From CAYPTB01 sp964413535 (GTDB taxonomy: Bacteria > Planctomycetota > UBA1135 > GCA-002686595), in the NCBI GenBank assembly GCA_964413535.1, contig CAYPTB010000010.1, positions 62,001 through 126,000 on the forward strand: DNA of 64,000 bases, read 5' to 3'. Within the stretch, counting starts at the first letter, position 1. Each line of letters starts with the position of its first letter. Under the pieces are notes generated by a model. It searched no databases, was not told the origin of the DNA, and was given only the letters and a program-made list of their open reading frames with translations. Below, in pieces: positions 24,148 through 31,504 of this stretch. The position numbers were made by a program, and so were the translations under genes.

Positions 24148-24837
24148 ATGATCCTGGAGCCGCTCCCCGAGCCCGCGGCGACCCTGTTCGAGCGACCCGA
24201 CTGGGAAGCCGTCGGACTCGTGATGTCGATCCTGGGCTCCTTCCTGCTCGCGAACGCCATCCTGTTCCGCCATCCGCGCAAGATGGTGGAGGACCTGTTC
24301 ACGGGCGAGAAGCGCGAGCTGCGGCCGATTCGCGAGTACATCTTCCACCGCGTCCAGGTCGCGCTCGGGTTCCTCTACCTGTTGTCCGGCTTCTGCCTGC
24401 AGCTCATCGGCTGGCACCAGGGCGGAGCCGCGATCGCCGAGCCCGACTTCCCGACGACCTGGGTCGGTATCGTCGTGCTCTCGGCCGTGTTGCTCGAGGT
24501 GCTCGGTTGGTGGACGAGCCACGGGCTCTTCCGCCACTACGTGCGCGGTTACTTGATGCGCCACCCCGTCGACTTCGAGACGGAGGTGAAGCTCGCGCGG
24601 GAAGTCGGGGAGTTGCTCGGCTTGGAGACGCGCAGCGACGAGACCGTGCAGTCCTACGTGGCGCGACTGCGCCAGCGGCTCGGTCTGCTCGAGCCCGAGC
24701 GCCGACCCGACGAGCGCCGCTCGCACGCCGAACGCCGCTCCCACGCCGAGCGCAGCTCGCACGTCGAGCGCCTCGAGGGGCGCGCCGCGCTTCCCCGCTT
24801 CGAAGCGGTTGCCCTCGCAGACGAAGATCTCGCGTAA
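24148..24837 (+). CDS. Membrane protein of unknown function with Arg/Ser/His repeats
   Basis: A protein of 229 residues. Three membrane helices lie near 23-40 (GLVMSILGSFLLANAILF), 69-89 (VQVALGFLYLLSGFCLQLIG) and 104-121 (WVGIVVLSAVLLEVLGWW). A helical cytoplasmic tail follows, and near residues 190-210 there is a short tandem repeat of the type ERRSHA-ERRSHA-ERSSHV. The repeat is also visible in the DNA at 24714-24773, so it arose by duplication. I do not recognise the family. It precedes comF by 30 bases and may be co-transcribed with it. Confidence 0.65.
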   Translation: MILEPLPEPAATLFERPDWEAVGLVMSILGSFLLANAILFRHPRKMVEDLFTGEKRELRPIREYIFHRVQVALGFLYLLSGFCLQLIGWHQGGAAIAEPDFPTTWVGIVVLSAVLLEVLGWWTSHGLFRHYVRGYLMRHPVDFETEVKLAREVGELLGLETRSDETVQSYVARLRQRLGLLEPERRPDERRSHAERRSHAERSSHVERLEGRAALPRFEAVALADEDLA

Positions 24838-24867
24838 CCGCGGGTCGCGGCGCGCGTCTCTTCGCGT

Positions 24868-25629
24868 GTGTTGCGGGATCTCGTTTGGTCCGAGGTCGTC
24901 GAGCCGTTCCTCGACGCGCTGTATCCCGCCCGGTGTCGTCTGTGCGGCGCGCACGCAGAGGACGACCTGGCGTGCGGCGAGCACGCTCTCCCGGAAGGTC
25001 TCGCACCGCCGCGCTGCGACCGTTGCGCGGCCGAGCTCCCGGCCGTGTTGCCCGATGGGGCCCGCTGCGCCGTGTGCCGCAGGCGCTCCCCGCCGTTCCG
25101 GCGCGTCGTCGCGCTCGCCGACTACCGCGACCCGGCGGCTCGGGCTTGGATCCTGGCGCTGAAGCACGGCGGGCGACGCGACCTCGCGGAGGCGCTGGGC
25201 GGACTCCTCGGCGAGCGGTTGCGAGCGCTGCTGACCGCGGAGGAATGCGTGCGCGGCGTGCTGGTGCCCGTCCCGCTGCACCGCTGGAGGCGCTTCGAAC
25301 GCGGCTACGACCAGGCCCTGCTCCTCTCGCGCGCCGCGCAGCGCGGCGGGGGGCTGCCGCTTCGGCGCGCGCTGGCGCGCGTCCGGCGCACGACTCCCCA
25401 GGGCTCGCCGGGAGCCGTCTCGCGCACGGCCAACGTGCGCGACGCCTTCACCCTCACCCGCGCGGCGCGCGGGATCGAGGGCCTGGACGTGTGGCTCGTC
25501 GACGACGTCGTCACGTCCGGGGCGACCGCCGCGGAATGCGCGCGCCTCCTTCGCCGCGCGGGGGCGCGCAGCGTGGGCGTCCTCGCGCTCGCGCGCGCGG
25601 GGCCGGAACCCGGCAAGGGGAGCCAGTGA
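24868..25629 (+). CDS. comF: ComF-family phosphoribosyltransferase-like protein
   Basis: A protein of 253 residues. The start is GTG 24868 or the adjoining TTG 24871. An N-terminal double zinc ribbon (CRLCGA, CDRCAAEL, CAVCRRR) is followed by a type I phosphoribosyltransferase fold. ILALKHGG, VPVPLHRWRRFERGYDQALL and the PRPP-binding motif VWLVDDVVTSGAT are all standard for ComF. In competent bacteria ComF acts on incoming single-stranded DNA at the cell membrane; in others its role is unsettled. No other competence gene is in the window. It is followed by larC after 13 bases. Confidence 0.9.
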   Translation: MLRDLVWSEVVEPFLDALYPARCRLCGAHAEDDLACGEHALPEGLAPPRCDRCAAELPAVLPDGARCAVCRRRSPPFRRVVALADYRDPAARAWILALKHGGRRDLAEALGGLLGERLRALLTAEECVRGVLVPVPLHRWRRFERGYDQALLLSRAAQRGGGLPLRRALARVRRTTPQGSPGAVSRTANVRDAFTLTRAARGIEGLDVWLVDDVVTSGATAAECARLLRRAGARSVGVLALARAGPEPGKGSQ

Positions 25630-25635
25630 TAGTCT
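25630..25635 (+). promoter_or_regulatory. Possible -10 box TAGTCT of larC (leaderless layout)
   Basis: TAGTCT ends seven bases before the GTG at 25643, and no Shine-Dalgarno sequence is present in that gap. Confidence 0.35.
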
Positions 25636-25642
25636 CTCGCCC

Positions 25643-26878
25643 GTGAACGAAGCCCACACGCTCCTCGTCGAACCCTTCGGGGGGCTCGCGGGCGACATGC
25701 TGCTCGCCGCGTTGTGCGATCTCGGCGATCCGCGCTTCGGCCTCGAGCACTTGCGCGAGCTCGCGGCGGTGCTCGTTCCTGGCGGGGTGGAGCTCGGCCT
25801 GCGCGAGGTGCAGCGCGGCTCGCTGCGCGGCCTGTGTCTCTCCGTCGTGACCCGAGAGAGCGCCCACGCGCCGCACAGGCACTTGTCGGACCTGCTCGGG
25901 ATCCTCGACCGGGCGTCGCTCGCGGAGGGGGTTCGTTCCAAAGCGGCGCGGGTTCTCGGGCGCATCGCACGGGCCGAAGCGCGCGTCCACGGCACCGACG
26001 TCGAGTCCGTTCACTTCCACGAGGTCGGAGCCGTGGACACGCTCGTCGACGTGTGCGGCGCAGCGCTGGCGCTCGAGCGGCTCGGCATCGTGCGCGTCGC
26101 GTCGACGCCGCCGCTCTTGGGCGAGGGCACGTTGCGCTCGGCGCACGGCGAGCTGCCCGTGCCGGCGCCGGGCACGGCCGAGCTCCTGATCGGCTTGCCG
26201 GTGCGCGCGGGCGGCGGCGCCGGCGAGCGCCTGACGCCCACGGGCGCGGCGTTGCTGGCCGAGCTCGCCGACTTCGAGCCCCTCGGGGGGTTTCGCGCGG
26301 AGCGCGTGGGCTACGGCGCCGGGACCCGCGATCCCGCGGAGGGGCCTCCGAATCTCGTGCGGGTGCAGCTCGGAGTCGAGCTCGGCCCCGACGCGATGGG
26401 CTCCGGGCCCCACTCGACGCGCGTTCTCGAGTTCGAGTTCCAGGTGGACGACTCGACGGGCGAGGAGCTCGGGTTCGCCCTGACGCGTCTCCTGGGTGCG
26501 GCGGGGGCCCTGGACGTGTGGACGACGCCCATCCAGATGAAGAAGGGGCGCCCGGGGGTGCTCGTGAGCGGCCTGGTCCGACCCGGCGGTCGCGGGGCGA
26601 TCGAGCGCGAGGCCTTCGACCACACGAGCACCTTCGGCGTGCGCTGGTCGGAGCCCACGCGAACCGAGTGCGCGCGGGAGTGGATCGAGGTCGAGGTCGA
26701 CGGCCGTCCCGTGCGGGTCAAGCGCCGCCGGCGTCCCCACGCGCCCGAGGGGCTCTCGCGGGCCGATCTGGCGCCGGAGTACGAGGATCTCGTGCGGCTC
26801 GTGGTCGAGACCGGCCTGCCCCTGCGGGAGCTCGCGCAGCGTGCGATCGACTCCGCTTGGCGCATCCTCCGCCCCTGA
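25643..26878 (+). CDS. larC: Nickel-pincer cofactor biosynthesis protein LarC
   Basis: A protein of 411 residues from GTG 25643. LarC inserts nickel into the pyridinium-bisthiocarboxylate cofactor that LarB and LarE prepare for lactate racemase and related enzymes. Family marks are EPFGGLAGDMLLAALCDLG at the N-terminus, HFHEVGAVDTLVDVCG, TPTGAALLAELAD, GYGAGTRDP, and a second domain with LEFEFQVDDSTGEELGFAL and MKKGRPGVLVSGLV. In many organisms larB and larC are neighbours. Here larB, larE and larA are all missing from the window, so the partners must be elsewhere or absent. Confidence 0.93.
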   Translation: MNEAHTLLVEPFGGLAGDMLLAALCDLGDPRFGLEHLRELAAVLVPGGVELGLREVQRGSLRGLCLSVVTRESAHAPHRHLSDLLGILDRASLAEGVRSKAARVLGRIARAEARVHGTDVESVHFHEVGAVDTLVDVCGAALALERLGIVRVASTPPLLGEGTLRSAHGELPVPAPGTAELLIGLPVRAGGGAGERLTPTGAALLAELADFEPLGGFRAERVGYGAGTRDPAEGPPNLVRVQLGVELGPDAMGSGPHSTRVLEFEFQVDDSTGEELGFALTRLLGAAGALDVWTTPIQMKKGRPGVLVSGLVRPGGRGAIEREAFDHTSTFGVRWSEPTRTECAREWIEVEVDGRPVRVKRRRRPHAPEGLSRADLAPEYEDLVRLVVETGLPLRELAQRAIDSAWRILRP

Positions 26879-26899
26879 TCCGGTCGGGGCGCGGGGCGC

Positions 26900-27271
26900 T
26901 CAGAAGCTCGGGACCGTCTGAGCGCGTTCCGTGAGGTACTTCACGAAACGGTTCTTCTGGTCGACCAGGATGCAGCGCGGGTCGCTCGGGGTCTCCGCCA
27001 TCTCGAAGGTCATCAGGATCACCTCGTCGCCCTTGGACACGAGGTGGGCGGCCGCGCCGTTGATCTCGACCACGCCCGAACCCCGCTCTCCGCGGATGGC
27101 ATAGGTCTCGAGCCGCGCGCCGTTGGTGATGTCGACGACCAGGATCTTCTCCCACTCCTCGATGTCGGCCTTGTCCATCAGGTCGGCATCGATGGTCACC
27201 GATCCCACGTAGGCGAGGTTCGCCTCCGTGACGGTGGCCCGGTGGATCTTCGATCGAAGGAAGAAGCGCAT
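26900..27271 (-). CDS. panD: Aspartate 1-decarboxylase proenzyme
   Basis: A protein of 123 residues with the full PanD plan. It makes beta-alanine from aspartate for pantothenate and CoA. Self-cleavage between Gly23 and Ser24 (ANLAYVGSVTID) would give the pyruvoyl group. Lys8/His10 (FLRSKIHRATVTEANL), IEEWEKILVVDITNGARL and GVVEINGAAAHLVSKGD are conserved. The start at ATG 27271 gives the standard N-terminus, and an in-frame extension upstream is not conserved. It stands alone on the minus strand next to an intergenic region with two strong hairpins; panB and panC are not nearby. Confidence 0.96.
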   Translation of the reverse strand: MRFFLRSKIHRATVTEANLAYVGSVTIDADLMDKADIEEWEKILVVDITNGARLETYAIRGERGSGVVEINGAAAHLVSKGDEVILMTFEMAETPSDPRCILVDQKNRFVKYLTERAQTVPSF

Positions 27272-27608
27272 GGGGGGGAGGGGGAGGCGCCGGTTGGCGA
27301 GAGAGTGCCTGCGGGCCGCGCTGGCGGGAAGAGAATAGCTCGCACGCGTGAGCGACCCAACCCACCCCCCCCACGGGGTCGCAGCGGCCGGGGGCGGGCG
27401 TCGGTCATCAGGTGGCGTTGGCCCCCCCGGCGTTTTCGATCGGCGGGGCCAACGCCTCGGCAACACCGGACAGACCCGTTTCGGACCCCCGGCCGTCTCG
27501 CACTCGGCCGGCCTCCGGCCGTGCGAGAACTCCGGCAGAATGCTATCCGCCGGATCGCGGCTCGACCCAGGTTCGGGACGACAATTGCAAGATCGTCATT
27601 CCAGCTGC
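27272..27608. other. Intergenic region with two strong hairpins
   Basis: No supported gene lies in these 337 bases. The first hairpin pairs GGCGTTGGCCCC (27414-27425) with GGGGCCAACGCC (27445-27456). The second pairs TCTCGCA (27496-27502) and CGGCCGG (27505-27511) with CCGGCCG (27515-27521) and TGCGAGA (27522-27528), with a two-base bulge. They lie downstream of the aminotransferase stop and upstream of panD, both on the minus strand. Without U-tracts they are not classic terminators. A small RNA, a structured 3' end or a repeat family member are alternatives. Confidence 0.5.
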
Positions 27609-28736
27609 CTAAACGCTGGGTAACCCGCCGGCCGAGCGCCCGCGGAAGGCCAGAACGCCCTCCTCGAGGCGCCTCAGGCCCTCGACGAGGGTCGCTCGCG
27701 GCACGCCGTACCCGATGCGCAGGTACCCCGGGGCTCCGAAGAACTCGCCGGGGGCCGCGTCGACGCCGAAATCGGCCGCGAGGTACCGGGCCAGCGCTCG
27801 GGTATCGGAGACCCCGCGCGCGCGGGCGAACGTCGCGAGACCGAGCGCCGGCGCTAGGCCTTCGAGCGCTCTGCTGCGCGCGAGCCAGTCGACGAGGACC
27901 GGGCGGCTCTCGACTTCGAGCCGCCGGACGGGGGCCAGGAGCTCGGGGAGTCGGTCGAGCGCGCGCTCGGCCAGGCGTAGGGCCGGCGTCGAGAGGTCGA
28001 CCCCGTCGAGGTAGGCCAGGTCGTGGAGGCGCGGCAGCTCGCCCACGAGCCCCTCACCGAGCAGCATCCAGCCCAGGCGCAGGGCCCCCAGGCCATAGGC
28101 CTTCGTCAGGCTCCCGATCGAGACGGCGTTCTGGGCCAGGGCGAAGGCGTGGACGCGCTCCTTGGGACGGGCGAATTCCATGTAGATCTCGTTCGCCACG
28201 AGCACGCCGCCCTGCCCCTCCGCCGCCCGAGCCAGGTCGACCACTTCGTCCGGTGTGAGCGTGGCCCCGCTCGGGTTGTGGGGCGAGGCCACGAAGACGT
28301 GGCCCGGGGAAGCGCCCGCGAGCGCCGCCCGGACGCGTCCGAGGTCGAGCCGCCAGCCCTCGTCGAGGCGCCGCTCGACGGTGCGAAGCTCGGCCCCGTG
28401 CAGCAGCGGGAGCGCGCGGAACGGCTCGTACGAAGGGACTTCGGTGACGACGCGCGCGCCCGGCCCGAACCAGCGCTGCGCGGCCAGGTGCATGGCTCCC
28501 GAGGCGCCGGAGGTCAGGAGCACGCGCTCGCTCGCGACGCCGAAGAGCTCGGCCAGCCGCGCGCGCACCGCGGGGAGCGCCGCCTGACCCGGAGGCGCGA
28601 GGTCAATGGGGGGCGGCGGCCCGAGGAGCAGCGGATCGGGCGCGGGCATCCCCGATTGCGCGAGGGAAAAGGGCGACACGAAGGACTCCGTGCGCGCCCA
28701 GACCATGTACGGGAAACGCAGGACTGGCTCGCTCAT
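27609..28736 (-). CDS. PLP-dependent aminotransferase, class I/II
   Basis: A protein of 375 residues from the ATG at 28736, which has GGGAG upstream; a longer frame to 28805 is not conserved. It is a fold-type I aminotransferase. Lys in SIGSLTKAYGLGALRLGW is the expected PLP Schiff-base residue, and SPHNPSGATL, VLVANEIYMEF and the C-terminal FFGAPGYLRIGYG (the Arg that binds the substrate carboxylate) are present. LLTSGASGAMHLAAQRW is the PLP-phosphate region. The substrate cannot be assigned, and no amino-acid pathway gene adjoins it. The gene is transcribed away from the SH3b gene. Confidence 0.88.
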   Translation of the reverse strand: MSEPVLRFPYMVWARTESFVSPFSLAQSGMPAPDPLLLGPPPPIDLAPPGQAALPAVRARLAELFGVASERVLLTSGASGAMHLAAQRWFGPGARVVTEVPSYEPFRALPLLHGAELRTVERRLDEGWRLDLGRVRAALAGASPGHVFVASPHNPSGATLTPDEVVDLARAAEGQGGVLVANEIYMEFARPKERVHAFALAQNAVSIGSLTKAYGLGALRLGWMLLGEGLVGELPRLHDLAYLDGVDLSTPALRLAERALDRLPELLAPVRRLEVESRPVLVDWLARSRALEGLAPALGLATFARARGVSDTRALARYLAADFGVDAAPGEFFGAPGYLRIGYGVPRATLVEGLRRLEEGVLAFRGRSAGGLPSV

Positions 28737-28830
28737 CGTTCGCTCCCGGCCGTCGGGGACGCAGAGCACGAGACCCCACCCGTGGATCTCGAACGAGGTG
28801 AGCACACCACAGGATGGATCGTCGCTTTCA

Positions 28831-28846
28831 CGCTGGCTAGGATGCG
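28831..28846 (+). promoter_or_regulatory. Second copy of the 16-bp TAGGAT promoter-like element
   Basis: CGCTGGCTAGGATGCG, identical to 7348-7363. TAGGAT is at 28838-28843. It lies in the divergent region 28737-28957, about 115 bases before the ATG at 28958, so it would give a leader of about 105 bases. Confidence 0.4.
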
Positions 28847-28957
28847 ACCTTCGGCGCCGAGCCGAGCGGCCTTGGAGCGAGTGACGGACTAGCGCTCGTT
28901 CGAGGCCCAGCGCGCGGCGCCTTCTGGACAGCGTGAACGATGACGGGGAGGCGCACC

Positions 28958-30181
28958 ATGACCTCGGTTCGGAACGGCCGTAACCTGCTCTTGCTCGTGG
29001 TTCTCCTGGTGGCGGGACCGGCGCTGGCGGGCAGCCCGCGGACGGTGACTCAGGGCGGCACCGACGAGCCTGCCGCGGACGGGCGAGCCCCCGCGGTGGA
29101 GGCCCGCTTCGGGCGCATCCAGGGCGACGACGTCCGTCTGCGCAACGTCCCCGATGCGAACGGCCGAGTGCTCGCCACTGTCGAGCCGAACTCGATCGTT
29201 CGCGTCCACGGCGAGCGCTCCGGATGGGTCAAGGCCGAAGTGCCGAACGGCTTCCCCGCGTGGGTCCATCGCAAGTACGTGAAGGAGACCAGCGAGGCCG
29301 ACGTGGCCGAGATCGCGCGCAACGGCGTGAACGTACGCGCCCTTCCTTCCGACGGCGTGAACAACTTCCCCGTCGGCCAGCTCTATGCCGGAGATCGCGT
29401 GCGCACACTGCCGACGCCTCCCGAGCTCGTCCAGGAAGCCCTCGACTGGGTGCACGTGTGGTCGCCGCCCGGCTTCTGGGCCTGGGTTCGCGCGGATCAG
29501 GTGGCGGATCTAGGTCCGAGCGAGAAGGGCGACATGCTGTGGGGGGAAGCCCTCGGGGCGCTGCCGGTGGGCAGGGCCTCGGCGCCCAAGGAAGCCTCGA
29601 GCACGGTCGTGAAGGGATCCCCGTCGCGCACCCAAGCCATCGGCCAAGCGCTCGAGCGGGCGCACTCCGTCTTCGAGCGCGAGACGCAGGCGGGCGCCCC
29701 GAACTACGATCTGGTCCGAGTGGCCTACGACGCCGTGCTCGAACTCGGCGCCGACGCCACGGTGAAGAGCCTGGTCGAAGAGCGCCTGCTGCGAATCGGC
29801 CTGCTCGAGAGTTCGGCGAAGCTGCGCGCCGAGTTGGAATCGGAGCGCGACGGCGAGCTCGAGCGCCGTGAAGAGGAGAGCGAGCGCATCCGCAAGAGCA
29901 TCGACGAGGAGGCGCGCCGCAAGGATCCGTTCCGCGCGCGCTTCGACGAGCGCGGATTGCTCGAGCGGCGCACCGTGGGGGATGCGACGCGCTACTTCCT
30001 GCGCTGGGGCGGCAAGGACGTCTGCGAAGTGCTCTGCACGAACGGACGCTACGACCTCGACGTCTTCCTCGGTCTCGACCTCGGCCTGCGGGGCGAGATC
30101 TTGCCGCTCCCGAGCGGACGCGAGCAGGACGTCGTTCCGATCCTGGACGTGGCGCGGATCGAGATCCTCGCTCGCGTCTGA
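28958..30181 (+). CDS. Exported protein with two bacterial SH3-type domains
   Basis: A protein of 407 residues from the ATG at 28958, chosen because GGGGAGG lies six bases before it; an ATG at 28940 is in frame. Residues 1-25 are a signal peptide (LLLLVVLLVAGPALAG). Two SH3b domains follow: VRLRNVPDANGRVLATVEPN with GFPAWVHRKYV, and VNVRALPSDGVNNFPVGQLY with GFWAWVRADQV. A helical, charged region (ERDGELERREEESERIRKSI) leads to a short C-terminal beta domain. SH3b domains usually bind peptidoglycan or cell-wall peptides, so a cell-envelope role is likely. A 50-residue cysteine protein is encoded three bases downstream. Confidence 0.82.
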   Translation: MTSVRNGRNLLLLVVLLVAGPALAGSPRTVTQGGTDEPAADGRAPAVEARFGRIQGDDVRLRNVPDANGRVLATVEPNSIVRVHGERSGWVKAEVPNGFPAWVHRKYVKETSEADVAEIARNGVNVRALPSDGVNNFPVGQLYAGDRVRTLPTPPELVQEALDWVHVWSPPGFWAWVRADQVADLGPSEKGDMLWGEALGALPVGRASAPKEASSTVVKGSPSRTQAIGQALERAHSVFERETQAGAPNYDLVRVAYDAVLELGADATVKSLVEERLLRIGLLESSAKLRAELESERDGELERREEESERIRKSIDEEARRKDPFRARFDERGLLERRTVGDATRYFLRWGGKDVCEVLCTNGRYDLDVFLGLDLGLRGEILPLPSGREQDVVPILDVARIEILARV

Positions 30182-30184
30182 CGA

Positions 30185-30337
30185 GTGAAGCGGCTCGCCG
30201 CTCGGTTCCTGGCCTTCCTGCGCCGGCGGCTCGGGGGTGCGCCCTTGTGCGACACGTGTCGCTACGACTACGGGAACGCCTGCGTTCGCCCCGAGCGCCC
30301 CAACGCCTACCACTGCCCGGACTACAAGCGCGGCTGA
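30185..30337 (+). CDS. 50-residue cysteine-rich small protein
   Basis: A short gene starting GTG 30185, three bases after the SH3b gene, and ending TGA 30335-30337. The first 20 residues are basic and amphipathic (VKRLAARFLAFLRRRLGG). The rest is a compact four-cysteine motif: CDTCRYDYGNACVRPERPN followed by HCPDYKRG. The dense, non-random use of Cys, Tyr, Pro and Asn in a G+C-rich background supports real coding. The cysteine spacing suggests a one-metal zinc knuckle or similar. I recall short bacterial proteins with a similar CDxC...RPERPNA pattern but no function. Coupled translation with the SH3b protein is likely. Confidence 0.65.
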   Translation: MKRLAARFLAFLRRRLGGAPLCDTCRYDYGNACVRPERPNAYHCPDYKRG

Positions 30338-30376
30338 GCGCACCGGGCGCGATCCTCACCGAGAGCCTTCCGCCGC

Positions 30377-31501
30377 TCACGCGCGCCCGGCGCGTTCGAG
30401 CACCCTTCGCCGCAGCTCGTCGAACCGTCCGGCGGCGATGGCCGAGCGAATCTCCTCCATCAGGCGGTGGAAACTGCGCAGGTTGTGGCGCGTGAGCAGG
30501 ATCGCGCCGAGCATCTCGCCGGTCGTGCACAGGTGACGGAGGTAGGCGCGGCTGTAGCGGCTGCACGTGACGCAGTCGCACTCGGGGTCGAGCGGGCCCG
30601 GATCGCGGGCGAAGCGCTGATTGCGCAGGTTGAGCCGACCGGAGCTCGTGAAGGCCTGACTCGTGCGACCGTGGCGTGTGGGCGTCACGCAATCGAACAT
30701 GTCGACGCCGCACGCCACGGCCTCGACGAAGTCCTCCGGCGTTCCCACGCCCATCAGATAGCGCGGCCGATCCTCGGGCAGGAGCGGAGCGCTGGCCTCG
30801 ATCGCCGCGCGCGCCCGGACGCGATCCTCGCCGACGCTGACGCCGCCGACCGCGTAGCCCGGGAGGTCGTGGGACACGACCGCGTCCACCGAGCGCTTGC
30901 GCAACTCGGGAAAGGCGCCGCCCTGCACGATCCCGAAGAGCGCCTGTCCCGACTCGGTTCCGCCGCGCGAGCGCCAGCGGGTCACGCAGCGCGCGAGCCA
31001 GGCGTGCGTCCGCGCGGTCGCGCGCTCCACGCGTTGTGAATCGGTGGGGTCCGGCGGGCACTCGTCGAACGCCATGATCACGTCCGCGCCCAGCGCGTGC
31101 TGCACGTCCATCACGCGCTCGGGTGTGAAGCGCACCGCCGCCCCGTCCACGATCGAGCGGAACGTCGCGCCGTCGTCGTCGACGGCGACGGTGGGGCCGA
31201 GGCTGAACACCTGGTAGCCGCCCGAGTCCGTGAGGATCGGGCGCTCCCAGCCCATGAAGCGATGCAATCCGCCCAGCTCGCGCACGAGCTCCTCGCCGGG
31301 ACGCAGGTGCAAGTGATAGGCGTTCGCGAGCACCATCTCCGTCCCGAGCGCGGCGAGCTCGTCGGAAGCTACGCCCTTCACGGTCGCGCGCGTCCCGACC
31401 GGCATGAAGAGCGGAGTGCGCACGACGCCGTGCGGGGTCTGGAAGCGGCCCGTGCGCGCGCGTGTGTCCGCACAGCGATCGTCGACCTGGAAGGCGAACA
31501 C
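30377..31501 (-). CDS. tgt: Queuine tRNA-ribosyltransferase
   Basis: A protein of 374 residues, normal for bacterial Tgt, starting at GTG 31501. It exchanges guanine 34 of GUN-anticodon tRNAs for the queuosine precursor preQ1. Visible are LTDSGGYQVFSL with the conserved Asp, DVIMAFDECPPDPTD, GIVQGGAFPELRKRS, GYAVGGVSVGE, DMFDCVTPTRHGR with the catalytic Asp, and the zinc site CDCVTCSRYSRAYLRHL. It is the third gene of a ruvB-spoIID-tgt cluster, three bases after spoIID. Linkage of tgt with ruvAB is common in bacteria. Other queuosine genes are not in this window. Confidence 0.97.
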   Translation of the reverse strand: MFAFQVDDRCADTRARTGRFQTPHGVVRTPLFMPVGTRATVKGVASDELAALGTEMVLANAYHLHLRPGEELVRELGGLHRFMGWERPILTDSGGYQVFSLGPTVAVDDDGATFRSIVDGAAVRFTPERVMDVQHALGADVIMAFDECPPDPTDSQRVERATARTHAWLARCVTRWRSRGGTESGQALFGIVQGGAFPELRKRSVDAVVSHDLPGYAVGGVSVGEDRVRARAAIEASAPLLPEDRPRYLMGVGTPEDFVEAVACGVDMFDCVTPTRHGRTSQAFTSSGRLNLRNQRFARDPGPLDPECDCVTCSRYSRAYLRHLCTTGEMLGAILLTRHNLRSFHRLMEEIRSAIAAGRFDELRRRVLERAGRA

Positions 31502-31504
31502 GGG

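Noticed and set aside
27348..27623. 91-codon plus-strand frame in the panD/aminotransferase gap
   Set aside because: It runs through both hairpins and has no conserved pattern or ribosome site.
28806..28957. Possible small gene in the divergent region before the SH3b gene
   Set aside because: No frame with a ribosome site; only the 16-bp promoter-like element is convincing.
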